DNA of 16,881 nt from JBBTWG01 sp038062935. Lineage in GTDB: Bacteria > Patescibacteriota > Gracilibacteria > UBA1369 > UBA12463. Position numbers and translations under genes: made by a program. The stretch's first letter is position 1, and every line of letters begins with the position of its first letter. The notes below the pieces were generated by a model. That model did not search any database. It was given only the letters and a program-made list of their open reading frames with translations, and was not told the origin of the DNA. The DNA lies in the NCBI GenBank assembly GCA_038062935.1, contig JBBTWG010000054.1, positions 1 to 16,881 of the forward strand, in the 5' to 3' direction. Below are positions 1 to 7,040 of the stretch, in pieces.

Positions 1-81
1 GCCATCCGCCGTGCGAAACATCGACCCCACATTATGCATGCTGCGAATATTGTCCAGTACAGCGACACAAGAACGATTCAT
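1..81 (-). CDS. SpoU/TrmH-family RNA 2'-O-methyltransferase, N-terminal fragment
   Basis: Only the first 27 codons lie in the window; the gene runs off the left edge. Reading leftward from the ATG at 81, the peptide contains VLDNIRSMHNVGSMFRTADG. This matches the opening of SpoU/TrmH (SPOUT) methyltransferase domains, which typically read LDNIRSxxNVGSIFRTAD. The family transfers a methyl group from SAM to the ribose 2'-OH of tRNA or rRNA; the target cannot be told from this fragment. The start lies 6 nt after the stop of the alkyltransferase gene, so the two probably share a transcript. No Shine-Dalgarno sequence precedes it. The family call is fairly secure because of the diagnostic NVGSxFRTAD core. 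Confidence 0.8.
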   Translation of the reverse strand, partial: MNRSCVAVLDNIRSMHNVGSMFRTADG

Positions 82-87
82 AGAATT

Positions 88-369
88 TTACAAAGACATA
101 GTCCCCGAAGGGTGAATCAGAACTCCTTCACTCAACAAAATCTCAACCTTTTTCGCCGCTCCACGATTATATTCTCCCGCCTTCCCATCACTCCGAATAA
201 CGCGATGACATGGGATTTTCGGATCGTAATTCTGTTTCAAAACGCTGCCCACCGCTCGAAAAGCATTCGCACTCCCCGCAGCCTTCGCCACTTCGCGGTA
301 CGTCATCACTGAGCCTTTCGCAATGCCAGCAACCACGGAGCGCACACGATCAGCAAAAAGATTTTTCAT
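88..369 (-). CDS. Short O6-alkylguanine-DNA alkyltransferase (MGMT C-terminal domain only)
   Basis: A 93-aa protein made only of the DNA-binding/active-site domain of methylated-DNA-cysteine S-methyltransferases. Visible hallmarks are the winged-helix segment VMTYREVAKAAG, the RAVG stretch with the nucleotide-flipping arginine region, the active-site motif IPCHRVI (Cys54), and the closing G-x-Y-x-x-G...K-x-x-LL-x-x-EG pattern. The family repairs O6-alkylguanine by irreversible transfer of the alkyl group to the cysteine. The length is like that of alkyltransferase-like (ATL) proteins, but those have Trp in place of Cys; the Cys is present here, so repair activity is plausible. I chose the ATG at 369. 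A start at 408 would add 13 residues overlapping the divergent yibE/F gene and is unlikely. The gene is followed by the RNA methyltransferase start. Confidence 0.88.
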   Translation of the reverse strand: MKNLFADRVRSVVAGIAKGSVMTYREVAKAAGSANAFRAVGSVLKQNYDPKIPCHRVIRSDGKAGEYNRGAAKKVEILLSEGVLIHPSGTMSL

Positions 370-377
370 GATAGAAT
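369..377 (+). promoter_or_regulatory. Extended -10 promoter (leaderless) for the YibE/F gene
   Basis: TGATAGAAT: an extended -10 (TGn + TAGAAT). The hexamer ends at 377 and the ATG is at 384, leaving exactly 6 nt. That spacing would put the transcription start on the start codon itself. No convincing -35 hexamer is seen at the right distance, as expected for an extended -10. The site also overlaps the start codon of the divergent alkyltransferase, so the two genes share this short region. Confidence 0.5.
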
Positions 378-383
378 CAGTGT

Positions 384-1493
384 ATGAAAAAAATATCAAT
401 CGCCGCAAGTGTACTCGTACTCACGCTCGCCTTCAACCTCGCACCATCAATCGTCTCAGCACAAAGCGAAAAAGCCGAACAAGTGAATCAAGTCCCCGTC
501 TCCAGTGACTACGAACGTGCCAAAGTAACCAAAATTTTCAGAGAAGATCTGGCCGACAATAGTTCCCAAGAAGTCGAAATCAAAATCCTCACCGGCCCCG
601 ACACAGGAAAAATCTTTCCTATGCATCACGAATTTTTCAAAATCCAAAAAAGCCAGAAACTCGAAATCGGCAACGAAATAGTGGTGTCTCATTCCACGGA
701 TGAAAACGGAAAACCAAACTATATATTCCTCGAAAAATACCGACTAGTAGGCCTTTTCTGGAGTGTCATGATTTTCTTCGCCATCGGCCTCATCATCGGA
801 AAACGCAAAACCATCGGCGCACTCATTGGCCTCATCATTACTATTCTCATTCTCGTCTACGGCATCATTCCTGCCGTCATCGCCGGCGCCGATCCACTCT
901 TCGTCACCATGATCGCCAGCGTCATCATCACGCTCGCCCTCTACATTTCTCACGGCATCCACACCAGAACACACATCAGCGTTGCGAGCATGCTCCTGAG
1001 CATTCTCGTCGCCATCATCGCCGTGTACTTATTCACCTACCTCAGTCATCTCACCGGCGCCGCCACCGAAGATGTCTATTTCCTCCAAAGCGGCCCACTG
1101 AAAAATCTCGACCTCAAAAATCTCCTCATGTCCGGGATGATCCTCGGTGCGCTCGGAGTCCTGGATGACGTCGTCACCGCCCAAGCCGCAGCCGTCGAAG
1201 AACTACACCGCGCCAACAACGAATTTTCCTGGAAACAGCTCTACATTCGAGGAATGTCCATCGGTCGCGAACACATCGCCTCTCTCATTAACACGCTCTT
1301 CCTGGCGTACGCCGGCGCCGCATTCGCCGGTATCATTATGGCAATCAGCAGCGGAGTTGTCCCCGTCTGGCTCGCTCTCAACAATGAACAACTCATCGAA
1401 GAAATCATCCGAACCATAGTCGGCAGCACCGCGCTCATCTGCGCCGTCCCCATCGCGACACTTATCGCGGCAAGGACTTTTGGGAAAAAGTAA
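384..1493 (+). CDS. YibE/F family multi-pass membrane protein
   Basis: 369 aa. A signal peptide (residues 1-26, ending VSA|Q) is followed by an extracytoplasmic domain (about 27-120) and roughly seven or eight membrane helices from residue 121 on. The signature of the YibE/F family is visible at about 255-274, with GALGVLDDVVTAQAAAVEEL just after a membrane-proximal loop, and MSIGREHIASLINTLFLAY follows. The biochemical role of the family is not established; transport or export has been suggested. The start follows from the signal peptide and from the -10 placed 6 nt upstream. The stop lies 3 bp from the stop of the convergent Gmad2 gene. No Shine-Dalgarno sequence is visible. Confidence 0.88.
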   Translation: MKKISIAASVLVLTLAFNLAPSIVSAQSEKAEQVNQVPVSSDYERAKVTKIFREDLADNSSQEVEIKILTGPDTGKIFPMHHEFFKIQKSQKLEIGNEIVVSHSTDENGKPNYIFLEKYRLVGLFWSVMIFFAIGLIIGKRKTIGALIGLIITILILVYGIIPAVIAGADPLFVTMIASVIITLALYISHGIHTRTHISVASMLLSILVAIIAVYLFTYLSHLTGAATEDVYFLQSGPLKNLDLKNLLMSGMILGALGVLDDVVTAQAAAVEELHRANNEFSWKQLYIRGMSIGREHIASLINTLFLAYAGAAFAGIIMAISSGVVPVWLALNNEQLIEEIIRTIVGSTALICAVPIATLIAARTFGKK

Positions 1494-1496
1494 AAA

Positions 1497-1961
1497 TCAC
1501 TGAAACAACACCGGAATTCTCAGCTCCTGGTCATATTTCGCTATTCCAGAAGGATTGTCTTTCTCCAAAACCAAAGTCCCAAAAGGCGGAGCAGGCTTCA
1601 CAAAACGAAGCGTCACCTCAAAAGGAATAAACTCGGTCGTCATCCAATCACTCGGAGAAGTTGCCAAGCCACTTGCGATCGTATTTCCATTCACATCCAA
1701 AACTTTCACCGGAAAATTTCCTTCAAAGAAAAAATTTCCACGTGCCTCGCCAGTCACTACCAGCGGACTTTTCACAGAAGATCCAATCAAAGGAAAATCC
1801 ACACGGATAACATCAGAAACTTCAGCCTTCTTGGTCGGTAGATTTCCTTCTTCAAGAGAAGGTTTTTCAGCATCCTCATGATTTTCGAAATGGAGATATA
1901 TATCAAAACCGAGCACCCCAAAAAACAAAAGAACAACAAAACCAATATAGATTTTTTTCAT
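1497..1961 (-). CDS. Membrane-anchored Gmad2 immunoglobulin-like domain protein
   Basis: 154 aa. An N-terminal hydrophobic segment (residues 5-21) acts as signal anchor or signal peptide, followed by an acidic/lysine spacer and one Gmad2-type domain (about 50-154). Typical family features are IRVDFPLIGSSVKSPLVVTG, the ARGNFFFEGNFPVKVLDVNG stretch, the WMTTEFIPFEVTL strand, and the closing LEKDNPSGIAKYDQELRIPV. Gmad2 is an Ig-like fold found in secreted proteins of Firmicutes and CPR bacteria; the function is unknown, presumably binding at the cell surface. I used the ATG at 1961, not a possible start at 2006, because it begins the hydrophobic segment and lies 6 nt after a TATACT hexamer. It ends 3 bp from the convergent YibE/F stop. 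Confidence 0.85.
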   Translation of the reverse strand: MKKIYIGFVVLLFFGVLGFDIYLHFENHEDAEKPSLEEGNLPTKKAEVSDVIRVDFPLIGSSVKSPLVVTGEARGNFFFEGNFPVKVLDVNGNTIASGLATSPSDWMTTEFIPFEVTLRFVKPAPPFGTLVLEKDNPSGIAKYDQELRIPVLFQ

Positions 1962-1967
1962 AATTGA

Positions 1968-1975
1968 AGTATACT
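1968..1975. promoter_or_regulatory. Palindromic -10 (AGTATACT) between the Gmad2 and FKBP genes
   Basis: AGTATACT is self-complementary, so it offers TATACT on both strands. On the minus strand the hexamer ends 6 nt before the Gmad2 ATG (leaderless arrangement). On the plus strand transcription would start near 1982, giving the FKBP gene a leader of about 53 nt that contains the CCTAAAT-like heptamer array. No good -35 is seen on either side. Use by the FKBP gene is inferred. Confidence 0.45.
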
Positions 1976-2000
1976 GCAGAACGCAGGAAACGATAAATTT

Positions 2001-2034
2001 CCTCAATCCTACATCCTAAATCCTCAATCCTAGC
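2001..2034. repeat. Tandem 7-bp repeat (CCTMAAT) abutting the FKBP start codon
   Basis: Units in exact 7-nt phase: CCTCAAT, CCTACAT, CCTAAAT, CCTCAAT, then CCTAGC leading straight into the ATG at 2035. A second array of the same unit sits in the same position in front of murI at 9273-9308. The unit does not resemble a Shine-Dalgarno sequence (its CCT is like the anti-SD instead). It may be a 5'-UTR element, a protein-binding array, or a mobile or expansion-prone short tandem repeat. Confidence 0.85.
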
Positions 2035-2481
2035 ATGAAAAACATCCTCATCGGTCTCATCGTCATTATCATCATCGTCGCCGGAATCGTCCTCTTCCAG
2101 AAAAAAGCCAGCGCACCAGATTCAACTCCAGCAGACAACAAAACTCCAGCAGTCACCGAACTCAAAAAAGAAGACACCGTCGTCGGCACCGGCCAGGAAG
2201 CCAAAACCGGAGATAAAGTTTCCGTCCACTACACCGGCACATTCGCAGATGGCAAAAAATTTGACAGCTCCCTCGACCGCAATGAACCTTTCGAATTCAA
2301 TCTCGGTGCCGGCCAAGTCATCAAAGGCTGGGATCAGGGCGTCGTCGGCATGAAAGTTGGAGGCAAAAGAAAGCTAACAATTCCCTCCGCACTCGCCTAC
2401 GGCGACAACGGCATCCCAGGAGCCATCCCAGGCGGCGCAACACTCTATTTCGACGTAGAGTTGCTGAAGATTGTGAAATAA
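2035..2481 (+). CDS. Membrane-anchored FKBP-type peptidyl-prolyl cis-trans isomerase
   Basis: 148 aa. An N-terminal membrane helix (residues 2-22, rich in Ile/Val) is followed by a low-complexity spacer (about 23-45) and a single FKBP domain (about 50-148). Conserved stretches are VSVHYTGTFADGKKFDSS, the GAGQVIKGWDQGVVGMKVGG core, and the final strand GGATLYFDVELLKI. The family catalyses cis-trans isomerisation at proline and assists protein folding; the anchor places the domain outside the membrane. The ATG at 2035 begins the hydrophobic segment. No Shine-Dalgarno sequence is present; a heptamer array fills the space just upstream. The stop is followed after 18 bp by the 3' end of the oppositely oriented tRNA gene. 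Confidence 0.93.
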   Translation: MKNILIGLIVIIIIVAGIVLFQKKASAPDSTPADNKTPAVTELKKEDTVVGTGQEAKTGDKVSVHYTGTFADGKKFDSSLDRNEPFEFNLGAGQVIKGWDQGVVGMKVGGKRKLTIPSALAYGDNGIPGAIPGGATLYFDVELLKIVK

Positions 2482-2499
2482 TTTGAAAAAAGTTTCATC

Positions 2500-2576
2500 T
2501 GGTCGGGGTGGCGGGACTCGAACCCACGACCTCGTCGTCCCGAACGACGCACGCTAGCCAACTGCGCCACACCCCG
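2500..2576 (-). tRNA. tRNA-Pro (anticodon CGG), CCA encoded
   Basis: 77 nt on the minus strand. The acceptor stem is a perfect 7 bp (CGGGGTG with CACCCCG), with discriminator A and encoded CCA (2500-2502). The anticodon stem CGTCG/CGACG closes the 7-nt loop TTCGGGA, giving anticodon CGG, which reads CCG proline codons. The T arm is GTGGG-TTCGAGT-CCCGC. Position 1 is C, paired to G72, as in other bacterial proline tRNAs. Confidence 0.96.
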
Positions 2577-2590
2577 AGAATTTCAAAAAC

Positions 2591-2596
2591 ATTATA
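2591..2596 (-). promoter_or_regulatory. TATAAT -10 of tRNA-Pro
   Basis: A perfect TATAAT on the minus strand, 14 nt from the tRNA 5' end. It would start transcription near 2584 and leave a leader of about 8 nt for RNase P. No clear TTGACA-like -35 is seen at 16-18 nt. Confidence 0.5.
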
Positions 2597-2657
2597 AACA
2601 TGAATTTGGAAAACAAAAATTCAGATCATTTTTTTGCAGGTTTGTAAAAAGTTGGTT

Positions 2658-2814
2658 CGTTCCTGCTCTGGGATTTTTTTGTGGGCGGCAACTGCGAGTA
2701 CGAGCGGGCAAGGTTCGGTCTGAAAAGACCGAGAGCGAGTCGCGAGCACTTAGGAAATTTCCCTCGCAGGGGGAAATTTCCGGCCGCCCACAAAAAAATC
2801 CCAGAGCAGGAACG
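2658..2814. repeat. 157-bp element with perfect 32-bp terminal inverted repeats (MITE-like or giant hairpin)
   Basis: Arms 2658-2689 and 2783-2814 are exact reverse complements over 32 bp; each contains a run of seven T or A next to a GC-rich end. Inside are a 7-bp stem with a GAAA loop (TCGGTCT at 2715-2721 with AGACCGA at 2726-2732), two copies of the palindrome GGAAATTTCC (2753-2762 and 2772-2781), and CTGCGAG/CTCGCAG at 2692-2698 and 2763-2769. The element occupies most of the 310-bp gap between tRNA-Pro and the lipoprotein gene, and I see no real gene in that gap. There is no clear target duplication beyond a possible TT. It could be a non-autonomous mobile element, a REP/BIME-like repeat, or a structured RNA/bidirectional terminator. 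Confidence 0.85.
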
Positions 2815-2886
2815 TTCACCAAAGGTTGCCAAACCGCGCAAAAAATTCCATAATCATAGCGCACACCTCCATAACCTCACATTCAC

Positions 2887-3453
2887 ATGAAAAAAACATT
2901 CCTGGCACTCGGCGCACTGTCCATCATTCTTCTCACCGGATGCAGCGGAACACGATGGGAGACAGTCAATCAGGACAAACTTGGCCTCAGTTTCGAAAAG
3001 CCAATGCCATGGGATGAAGGAAAAGTAGACGCCACAATAGGTTATGTCGACTACGTCTCCGAAATCCAAACAGGAAAAATGACTGGAAATCTGAGTATCA
3101 ATCTCATCAATCCTTCTGCCGATGAGCTTTTCACACTCGAAAAAGAGACAGAAATCATGAAAAATATTTTCAAAGATACGAAAGTAAAAGATCTCAAATT
3201 CGTCTCGGAAAAAGACGTGATGATGCTGGGTGAAAAAGCACGAGAAATCGTCATGACATTCCTCAATCCAAACGACGAAACAATCACCGAAAAAGTCGTT
3301 GCCACAATTACAGTCAAAAATAACAAATCGTACAGAGCGATTTTAGAGGAAGAGGAAGCCGAATTTAACGATAATCTCCCCTACTACGAAAAAGTTCGAA
3401 ATTCCCTCCGCCCACTCGGAAGTTCCGCACCAGTAGAAGAGAGCAAGAAGTAA
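2887..3453 (+). CDS. Lipoprotein of unknown function
   Basis: 188 aa. The signal peptide ends in the lipobox LLTGC (Cys19), so the mature protein should be lipid-anchored on the outer face of the membrane. The rest is a small mixed alpha/beta domain. LGLSFEKPMPWDEGKVDATIGYVDYV and the later GEKAREIVMTFLNPNDETITEKVV pattern are reminiscent of PsbP-like or similar small extracytoplasmic domains, but I do not recognise it with confidence. The tail is short and charged (EESKK). No Shine-Dalgarno sequence is seen. The stop lies 3 bp from the stop of convergent ybeY. Confidence 0.82.
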   Translation: MKKTFLALGALSIILLTGCSGTRWETVNQDKLGLSFEKPMPWDEGKVDATIGYVDYVSEIQTGKMTGNLSINLINPSADELFTLEKETEIMKNIFKDTKVKDLKFVSEKDVMMLGEKAREIVMTFLNPNDETITEKVVATITVKNNKSYRAILEEEEAEFNDNLPYYEKVRNSLRPLGSSAPVEESKK

Positions 3454-3456
3454 AAC

Positions 3457-3906
3457 TTACAGAATTTTCTCTGCCAAAGCTTCCATTTCCGCTTCTTCGC
3501 GGTCCGTTTCATGATCGTACCCGAAGATATGGAGAAATCCATGGACAAACATTTTTGCCAATTCTTGCTCAAAAGACCAATGATGTTTTTTTGCCTGCGT
3601 CGCAATGGTATCAACAGAAATGACGATATCTCCGACATTTCCATCGAAAGGAAAGTCCGAAGGTTTTTCCACAAAACTGAAAGAAAGGACATCAGTCGGA
3701 CCTTTTTTGAGGCGCCACTCTTCATGGAGCGGCGTCATTTCCTGATCGCCAATGAGCGTCAACGAAAGAGCGAGATCTTGTGAATGAAACCCAGGACAAA
3801 GTTTCGAAATCCGCTGAGAAATAATCTTTTCCGCCTTTTTCACCAAAGCATTAAAAAAAGTTTTCGAAATTTTCCGTGAAGTTTTATTGAGGTAATCAAG
3901 TTGCAT
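3457..3906 (-). CDS. ybeY: Endoribonuclease YbeY (rRNA maturation / ribosome quality control)
   Basis: 149 aa, the usual length of the family. The metal-binding signature H-x3-H-x5-H is present as HGFLHIFGYDH (His122, His126, His132), followed by ETDREEAEMEALAEKIL. The upstream motif GPTDVLSFSF (TDVLSFP in most members) is also there. YbeY is a single-strand-specific endoribonuclease involved in 16S rRNA 3'-end maturation and 70S quality control. It is the last gene of a leftward operon, 9 nt after the stop of the GH18-like gene. No Shine-Dalgarno sequence precedes the ATG at 3906. Confidence 0.95.
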   Translation of the reverse strand: MQLDYLNKTSRKISKTFFNALVKKAEKIISQRISKLCPGFHSQDLALSLTLIGDQEMTPLHEEWRLKKGPTDVLSFSFVEKPSDFPFDGNVGDIVISVDTIATQAKKHHWSFEQELAKMFVHGFLHIFGYDHETDREEAEMEALAEKIL

Positions 3907-3915
3907 AAGGAGAAA

Positions 3916-4896
3916 TTAAAAAAGTTTTTCATACATTTCCCATTCTTCCGGAGAGGTAGTTCCAAAACGGAAAAGCGCTACACCGCCAAAATTTTCTTCA
4001 TCAGTACGCCAGCTATTGAGTCCATCTATTAGACCAAGAAGACCATTTTCAATATTCTCAGCCTCAGGATAGAAAGTATCAGAAAGAGCATCATACGTCG
4101 GCAGTCCTATGAAAATTTTCGCCCCCGTCTGCGCGAGTGCGCGCGATACCCAAATCACTTCATTCTTCAAAAAATATCGATATATCCACGCTTTTCGAAT
4201 CGTATTTTCGTACGTCATAATCACGATCTGATCCGATCGTTTTGCGATTTTTTGATAAAAATCAGGATGATTGAAAACATCGACATCCAGAACATACGAG
4301 AGTATTTTTCCCGTAAAATACGGAATCATTTCACGCAAAGCAACAGAGATGGTGCGGCTCTCGCCAATTTTCGTCCGCGTTTCTTCGAGCAGGGTGAGAA
4401 AGTCTGTATCTTCATCAAGAAGCGGCTCAATGTCATAATGAACGCCATCAAATCCCACGCCATCAACCAACACTTGTGCAGTTTCTGCAATGCGACTACG
4501 AATTCCTGCATCCTGGAACTTCAGTTTTCCTCGTATCTGTCCCATCCACGCCAAAAATTGCATGCGACTATCGAAACTTCGTGCTTTTTTCAAAAAATCA
4601 TTCGCAAAAGGATAGCGCTGCGGCGAAATCCCCCCATCGCTCTCAATCGGTCCTACATGGACATAGACGAAACGCATTCCCGCACTCGACAATCGTGTCA
4701 CAAGAGATTGAATTTGTTCAGGAGTTTTGAAGCGATCCACCCATTCATGCTCGAGCCAAACAGCATTTTCGCCCTTATTGTAGAAGTTTCCAGGTTTTCC
4801 ACTCGAAGGCCCAATAGCAAAATACCAGCACAAGAAAAGTATCAAGGCTAGAACGAATAGAAGAAATCGCCCACGAGATTTGAAGAAAAACATCAT
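3916..4896 (-). CDS. Membrane-anchored GH18-like (chitinase-fold) protein
   Basis: 326 aa. A short positive N-terminus and one strong membrane helix (about 10-29) are followed by an extracytoplasmic TIM-barrel-like domain. The key motif is DGVHYDIE (Asp150, Asp155, Glu157), which fits the GH18 active-site pattern DxxDxDxE except that the middle Asp is His. The later QIVIMTYEN matches the barrel strand that carries the GH18 MxYD-type motif. GH18 enzymes cleave beta-1,4-linked N-acetylhexosamine polymers, and relatives include lectin-like non-enzymes; the substrate here is unknown. I chose the ATG at 4896 because it forms an ATGA overlap with the stop of the upstream gene (4893-4895) and starts directly before the membrane helix. 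A start at 4944 would add 16 residues and overlap the upstream gene by 52 bp. Confidence 0.72.
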   Translation of the reverse strand: MMFFFKSRGRFLLFVLALILFLCWYFAIGPSSGKPGNFYNKGENAVWLEHEWVDRFKTPEQIQSLVTRLSSAGMRFVYVHVGPIESDGGISPQRYPFANDFLKKARSFDSRMQFLAWMGQIRGKLKFQDAGIRSRIAETAQVLVDGVGFDGVHYDIEPLLDEDTDFLTLLEETRTKIGESRTISVALREMIPYFTGKILSYVLDVDVFNHPDFYQKIAKRSDQIVIMTYENTIRKAWIYRYFLKNEVIWVSRALAQTGAKIFIGLPTYDALSDTFYPEAENIENGLLGLIDGLNSWRTDEENFGGVALFRFGTTSPEEWEMYEKLF

Positions 4897-6956
4897 AAAA
4901 CAGAAGATGAGGACGAAATAAACTGATGCATATTCGTGATCCATTCACTGAGAACTTTCTGTGTCAGCGGTTCATCCGGAGCGAAGTAATGTGCATCAGA
5001 AATAATTCGAGCGAGATGAGCATAATTCACATAGCGTGGATACCACCACATGTGATTATTTTTGAGATCAATATCCAGGAAAGGTGTTTTCTGCCTGTGA
5101 ATGCCAGGGATGCCACCAAGTTCTTTTTTCAGCTCTACTTTTTCTTTCCACTGCAACATTTTTGTCGCCTGCAAGAGAATTTTGAGGGCATGAATTCGCG
5201 AAATAGATGCCTCAGGATGAAAAGGTCCACTCTTTTCGTCATACGGATGGACGAGACCGAGCAGACTCGCAATATTGATAGATTCATAATACGGATCACT
5301 CGATTTCACATCAGGGTAGAGCAAAAGTTGCGGTTGAAATTTCATCTCCTCGAAACGCGACCGCCCAGTGAAATCATAGAGGCACATTTCGATGATCTGT
5401 CTGCAATGTTTCAGGAAGTCTTTCTCTTTATTTTTTAAATCAAAATCACGAACGACCTGATCCACCACTGAAGCACGTGTCACAATATCTTCTTCGTCAG
5501 GAAGTGAATAAAAGATGTCACCTCGTGGTAGGAGTGGGCCTGGGAAGACATAAACACTGCCAACACGACCATTCGCATCAGAAAAGTCAGAAGGAGCCCC
5601 AACGACCAAATCCTGCACACCATCTTTATTGAAATCATCGAAAATCATACTCGATCCAAACCAATCATAAGGAACATTTCCAGAAATACGGAAATCTTCA
5701 GGGCTTTTCGGAATAGAGTATCGTCCCGGGACACGATTGATGTCGGTGAGACCAATGACACGCCCAGGAAACACATCCTGTGAAGATCGGATACCTGCTG
5801 CACCGAAGAAAAGATCAGGTTTCCCATCACGATTGACGTCACTCACCGCCAAAGAAGTTCCAAAAACATACGAAACATCAGGATATGAGAAAGTCATGCG
5901 TTTTTCACTCATGGATCCCCTATTCCCACCCAGGAAAACATCAACTTTTCCAGGAACTTCGAAGTTTTGAAAAGGGAAAGAGCTGACAGTGAGATCATCG
6001 ACGCCATTACCATCGACATCTTTCCCGGCAAGACTATATCCAAACCACGAAAAAGCCTTTTCACCATGAAAATTGTCCAAAGCATATTTCACAGGATCCC
6101 GATTGCTATCGCCATAAAAAATTGAAACCGTACCACGCTGACCCTGGTCACCATACGTAGCCAAATACGCACCGACCGCGAGATCCGAAACGCCATCATC
6201 ATCAAAATCTCCATGAGTAAGTGTACTTCCGAACTGATCACCAGCATTTTTCCCCTTCAAAATAATATTTGCTGGCTTGTAATAGAAGTGTCGAATCATA
6301 TCCTTTCCGAAGTCATCTCCTCCATACACAATATAAACAAAACCAGCTCGTTTCTTTTTATCTAAATGGCTATCAGGAGCTCCAATCGCCAAGTCCAGGT
6401 GTCCATCGCCATTGATATCCAGGGCATCAAGAGCAAATCCAAATTTTTCCGATTCATAGAAATTTTGGAGAATCATATCCGGCTGGCGCCGCGATAGGTC
6501 GATTGTCCTCTCGATATATGGATTTTTCCGCCCCCAAACGAAATATACTTTCCCACCATAGACAGTGCCGATGACCAGATCATCAATACCATCCCCATTA
6601 AAGTCTCCAGTGACGAGTGAAGTGCCAAATTGTTGATTTGCATTCGGTCCCAGGAAAGTGATTTCAGGATTTCCAGAAAAAAACTTCGGACCACCGTAAA
6701 AGACAGATACTTTGCCTCGAAAATCTTTCGAAAATGAGGAAAAAGTAGGGGCTCCAGTAATAAGATCAGGGAATCCATCAGCATTGAGGTCGCCAGTAGC
6801 CAAAGTAGCGCCAAACTGTTCAGAAGTCGTGACGCCATGAAGGGTAAGATGCGCGTTCGAATGGCTTACCTCATAACGGAAAAAGCCTTTGAGCGAGGAA
6901 GCAAAAACAGACATAGGGATAAGCAGGAGGCACGTAGTGACAGCCAAGCGTCGCAT
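4893..6956 (-). CDS. Secreted FG-GAP (integrin alpha-like beta-propeller) protein with C-terminal SLH-like domains
   Basis: 687 aa. A signal peptide (1-19, ending VFA|S) is followed by seven FG-GAP repeats with calcium-binding loops, for example GDLNADGFPDLITGAP, GDFNGDGIDDLVIGT, LDINGDGHLDLAIGAP, GDFDDDGVSDLAVGAY and DDFNKDGVQDLVVGAP. Seven repeats would make one beta-propeller. The C-terminal third has S-layer-homology-like segments (YPDVKSSDPYYESINIASLLGLV with FHPEASISRIHALKIL, and FLDIDLKNNHMWWYPRYVNYA with FAPDEPLTQKVLSEWI), which would tie the protein to the envelope. A role in adhesion or surface display is inferred. I used the ATG at 6956 rather than a start at 7154, because it opens the signal peptide and follows an extended -10 by exactly 6 nt. 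It is the first gene of a three-gene operon with the GH18-like protein and YbeY. Confidence 0.88.
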   Translation of the reverse strand: MRRLAVTTCLLLIPMSVFASSLKGFFRYEVSHSNAHLTLHGVTTSEQFGATLATGDLNADGFPDLITGAPTFSSFSKDFRGKVSVFYGGPKFFSGNPEITFLGPNANQQFGTSLVTGDFNGDGIDDLVIGTVYGGKVYFVWGRKNPYIERTIDLSRRQPDMILQNFYESEKFGFALDALDINGDGHLDLAIGAPDSHLDKKKRAGFVYIVYGGDDFGKDMIRHFYYKPANIILKGKNAGDQFGSTLTHGDFDDDGVSDLAVGAYLATYGDQGQRGTVSIFYGDSNRDPVKYALDNFHGEKAFSWFGYSLAGKDVDGNGVDDLTVSSFPFQNFEVPGKVDVFLGGNRGSMSEKRMTFSYPDVSYVFGTSLAVSDVNRDGKPDLFFGAAGIRSSQDVFPGRVIGLTDINRVPGRYSIPKSPEDFRISGNVPYDWFGSSMIFDDFNKDGVQDLVVGAPSDFSDANGRVGSVYVFPGPLLPRGDIFYSLPDEEDIVTRASVVDQVVRDFDLKNKEKDFLKHCRQIIEMCLYDFTGRSRFEEMKFQPQLLLYPDVKSSDPYYESINIASLLGLVHPYDEKSGPFHPEASISRIHALKILLQATKMLQWKEKVELKKELGGIPGIHRQKTPFLDIDLKNNHMWWYPRYVNYAHLARIISDAHYFAPDEPLTQKVLSEWITNMHQFISSSSSVL

Positions 6957-6962
6957 GGGGAA

Positions 6963-6971
6963 ATTGTACCA
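6963..6971 (-). promoter_or_regulatory. Extended -10 promoter (leaderless) of the FG-GAP/GH18/ybeY operon
   Basis: On the minus strand TGGTACAAT (TGn + TACAAT) ends 6 nt before the ATG at 6956. It has the same geometry as the promoters of the YibE/F, DUF881 and O-antigen-ligase-like genes. No -35 hexamer is apparent. Confidence 0.55.
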
Positions 6972-7040
6972 TAATACCAGAATATTTTTACGAAAATATC
7001 TTGTCTCGACAAAAAGAAGTGGTTCTTTTAGACTCTCGGT

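Noticed and set aside
2001..2034. CRISPR or iteron interpretation of the heptamer arrays
   Set aside because: Units are directly tandem without spacers, only four copies, and there are no cas or replication-initiator genes nearby.
2592..2890. Short open frames on both strands through the inverted-repeat element
   Set aside because: They are by-products of the inverted repeat; mirrored peptides and no domain.
4252..4851. 199-codon open frame antisense to the GH18-like gene
   Set aside because: It is a shadow of the real gene, with no recognisable domain or start signal.
4897..4944. Upstream start of the GH18-like gene
   Set aside because: It gives a 52-bp overlap, whereas the ATG at 4896 makes an ATGA overlap and leaves a normal signal anchor.
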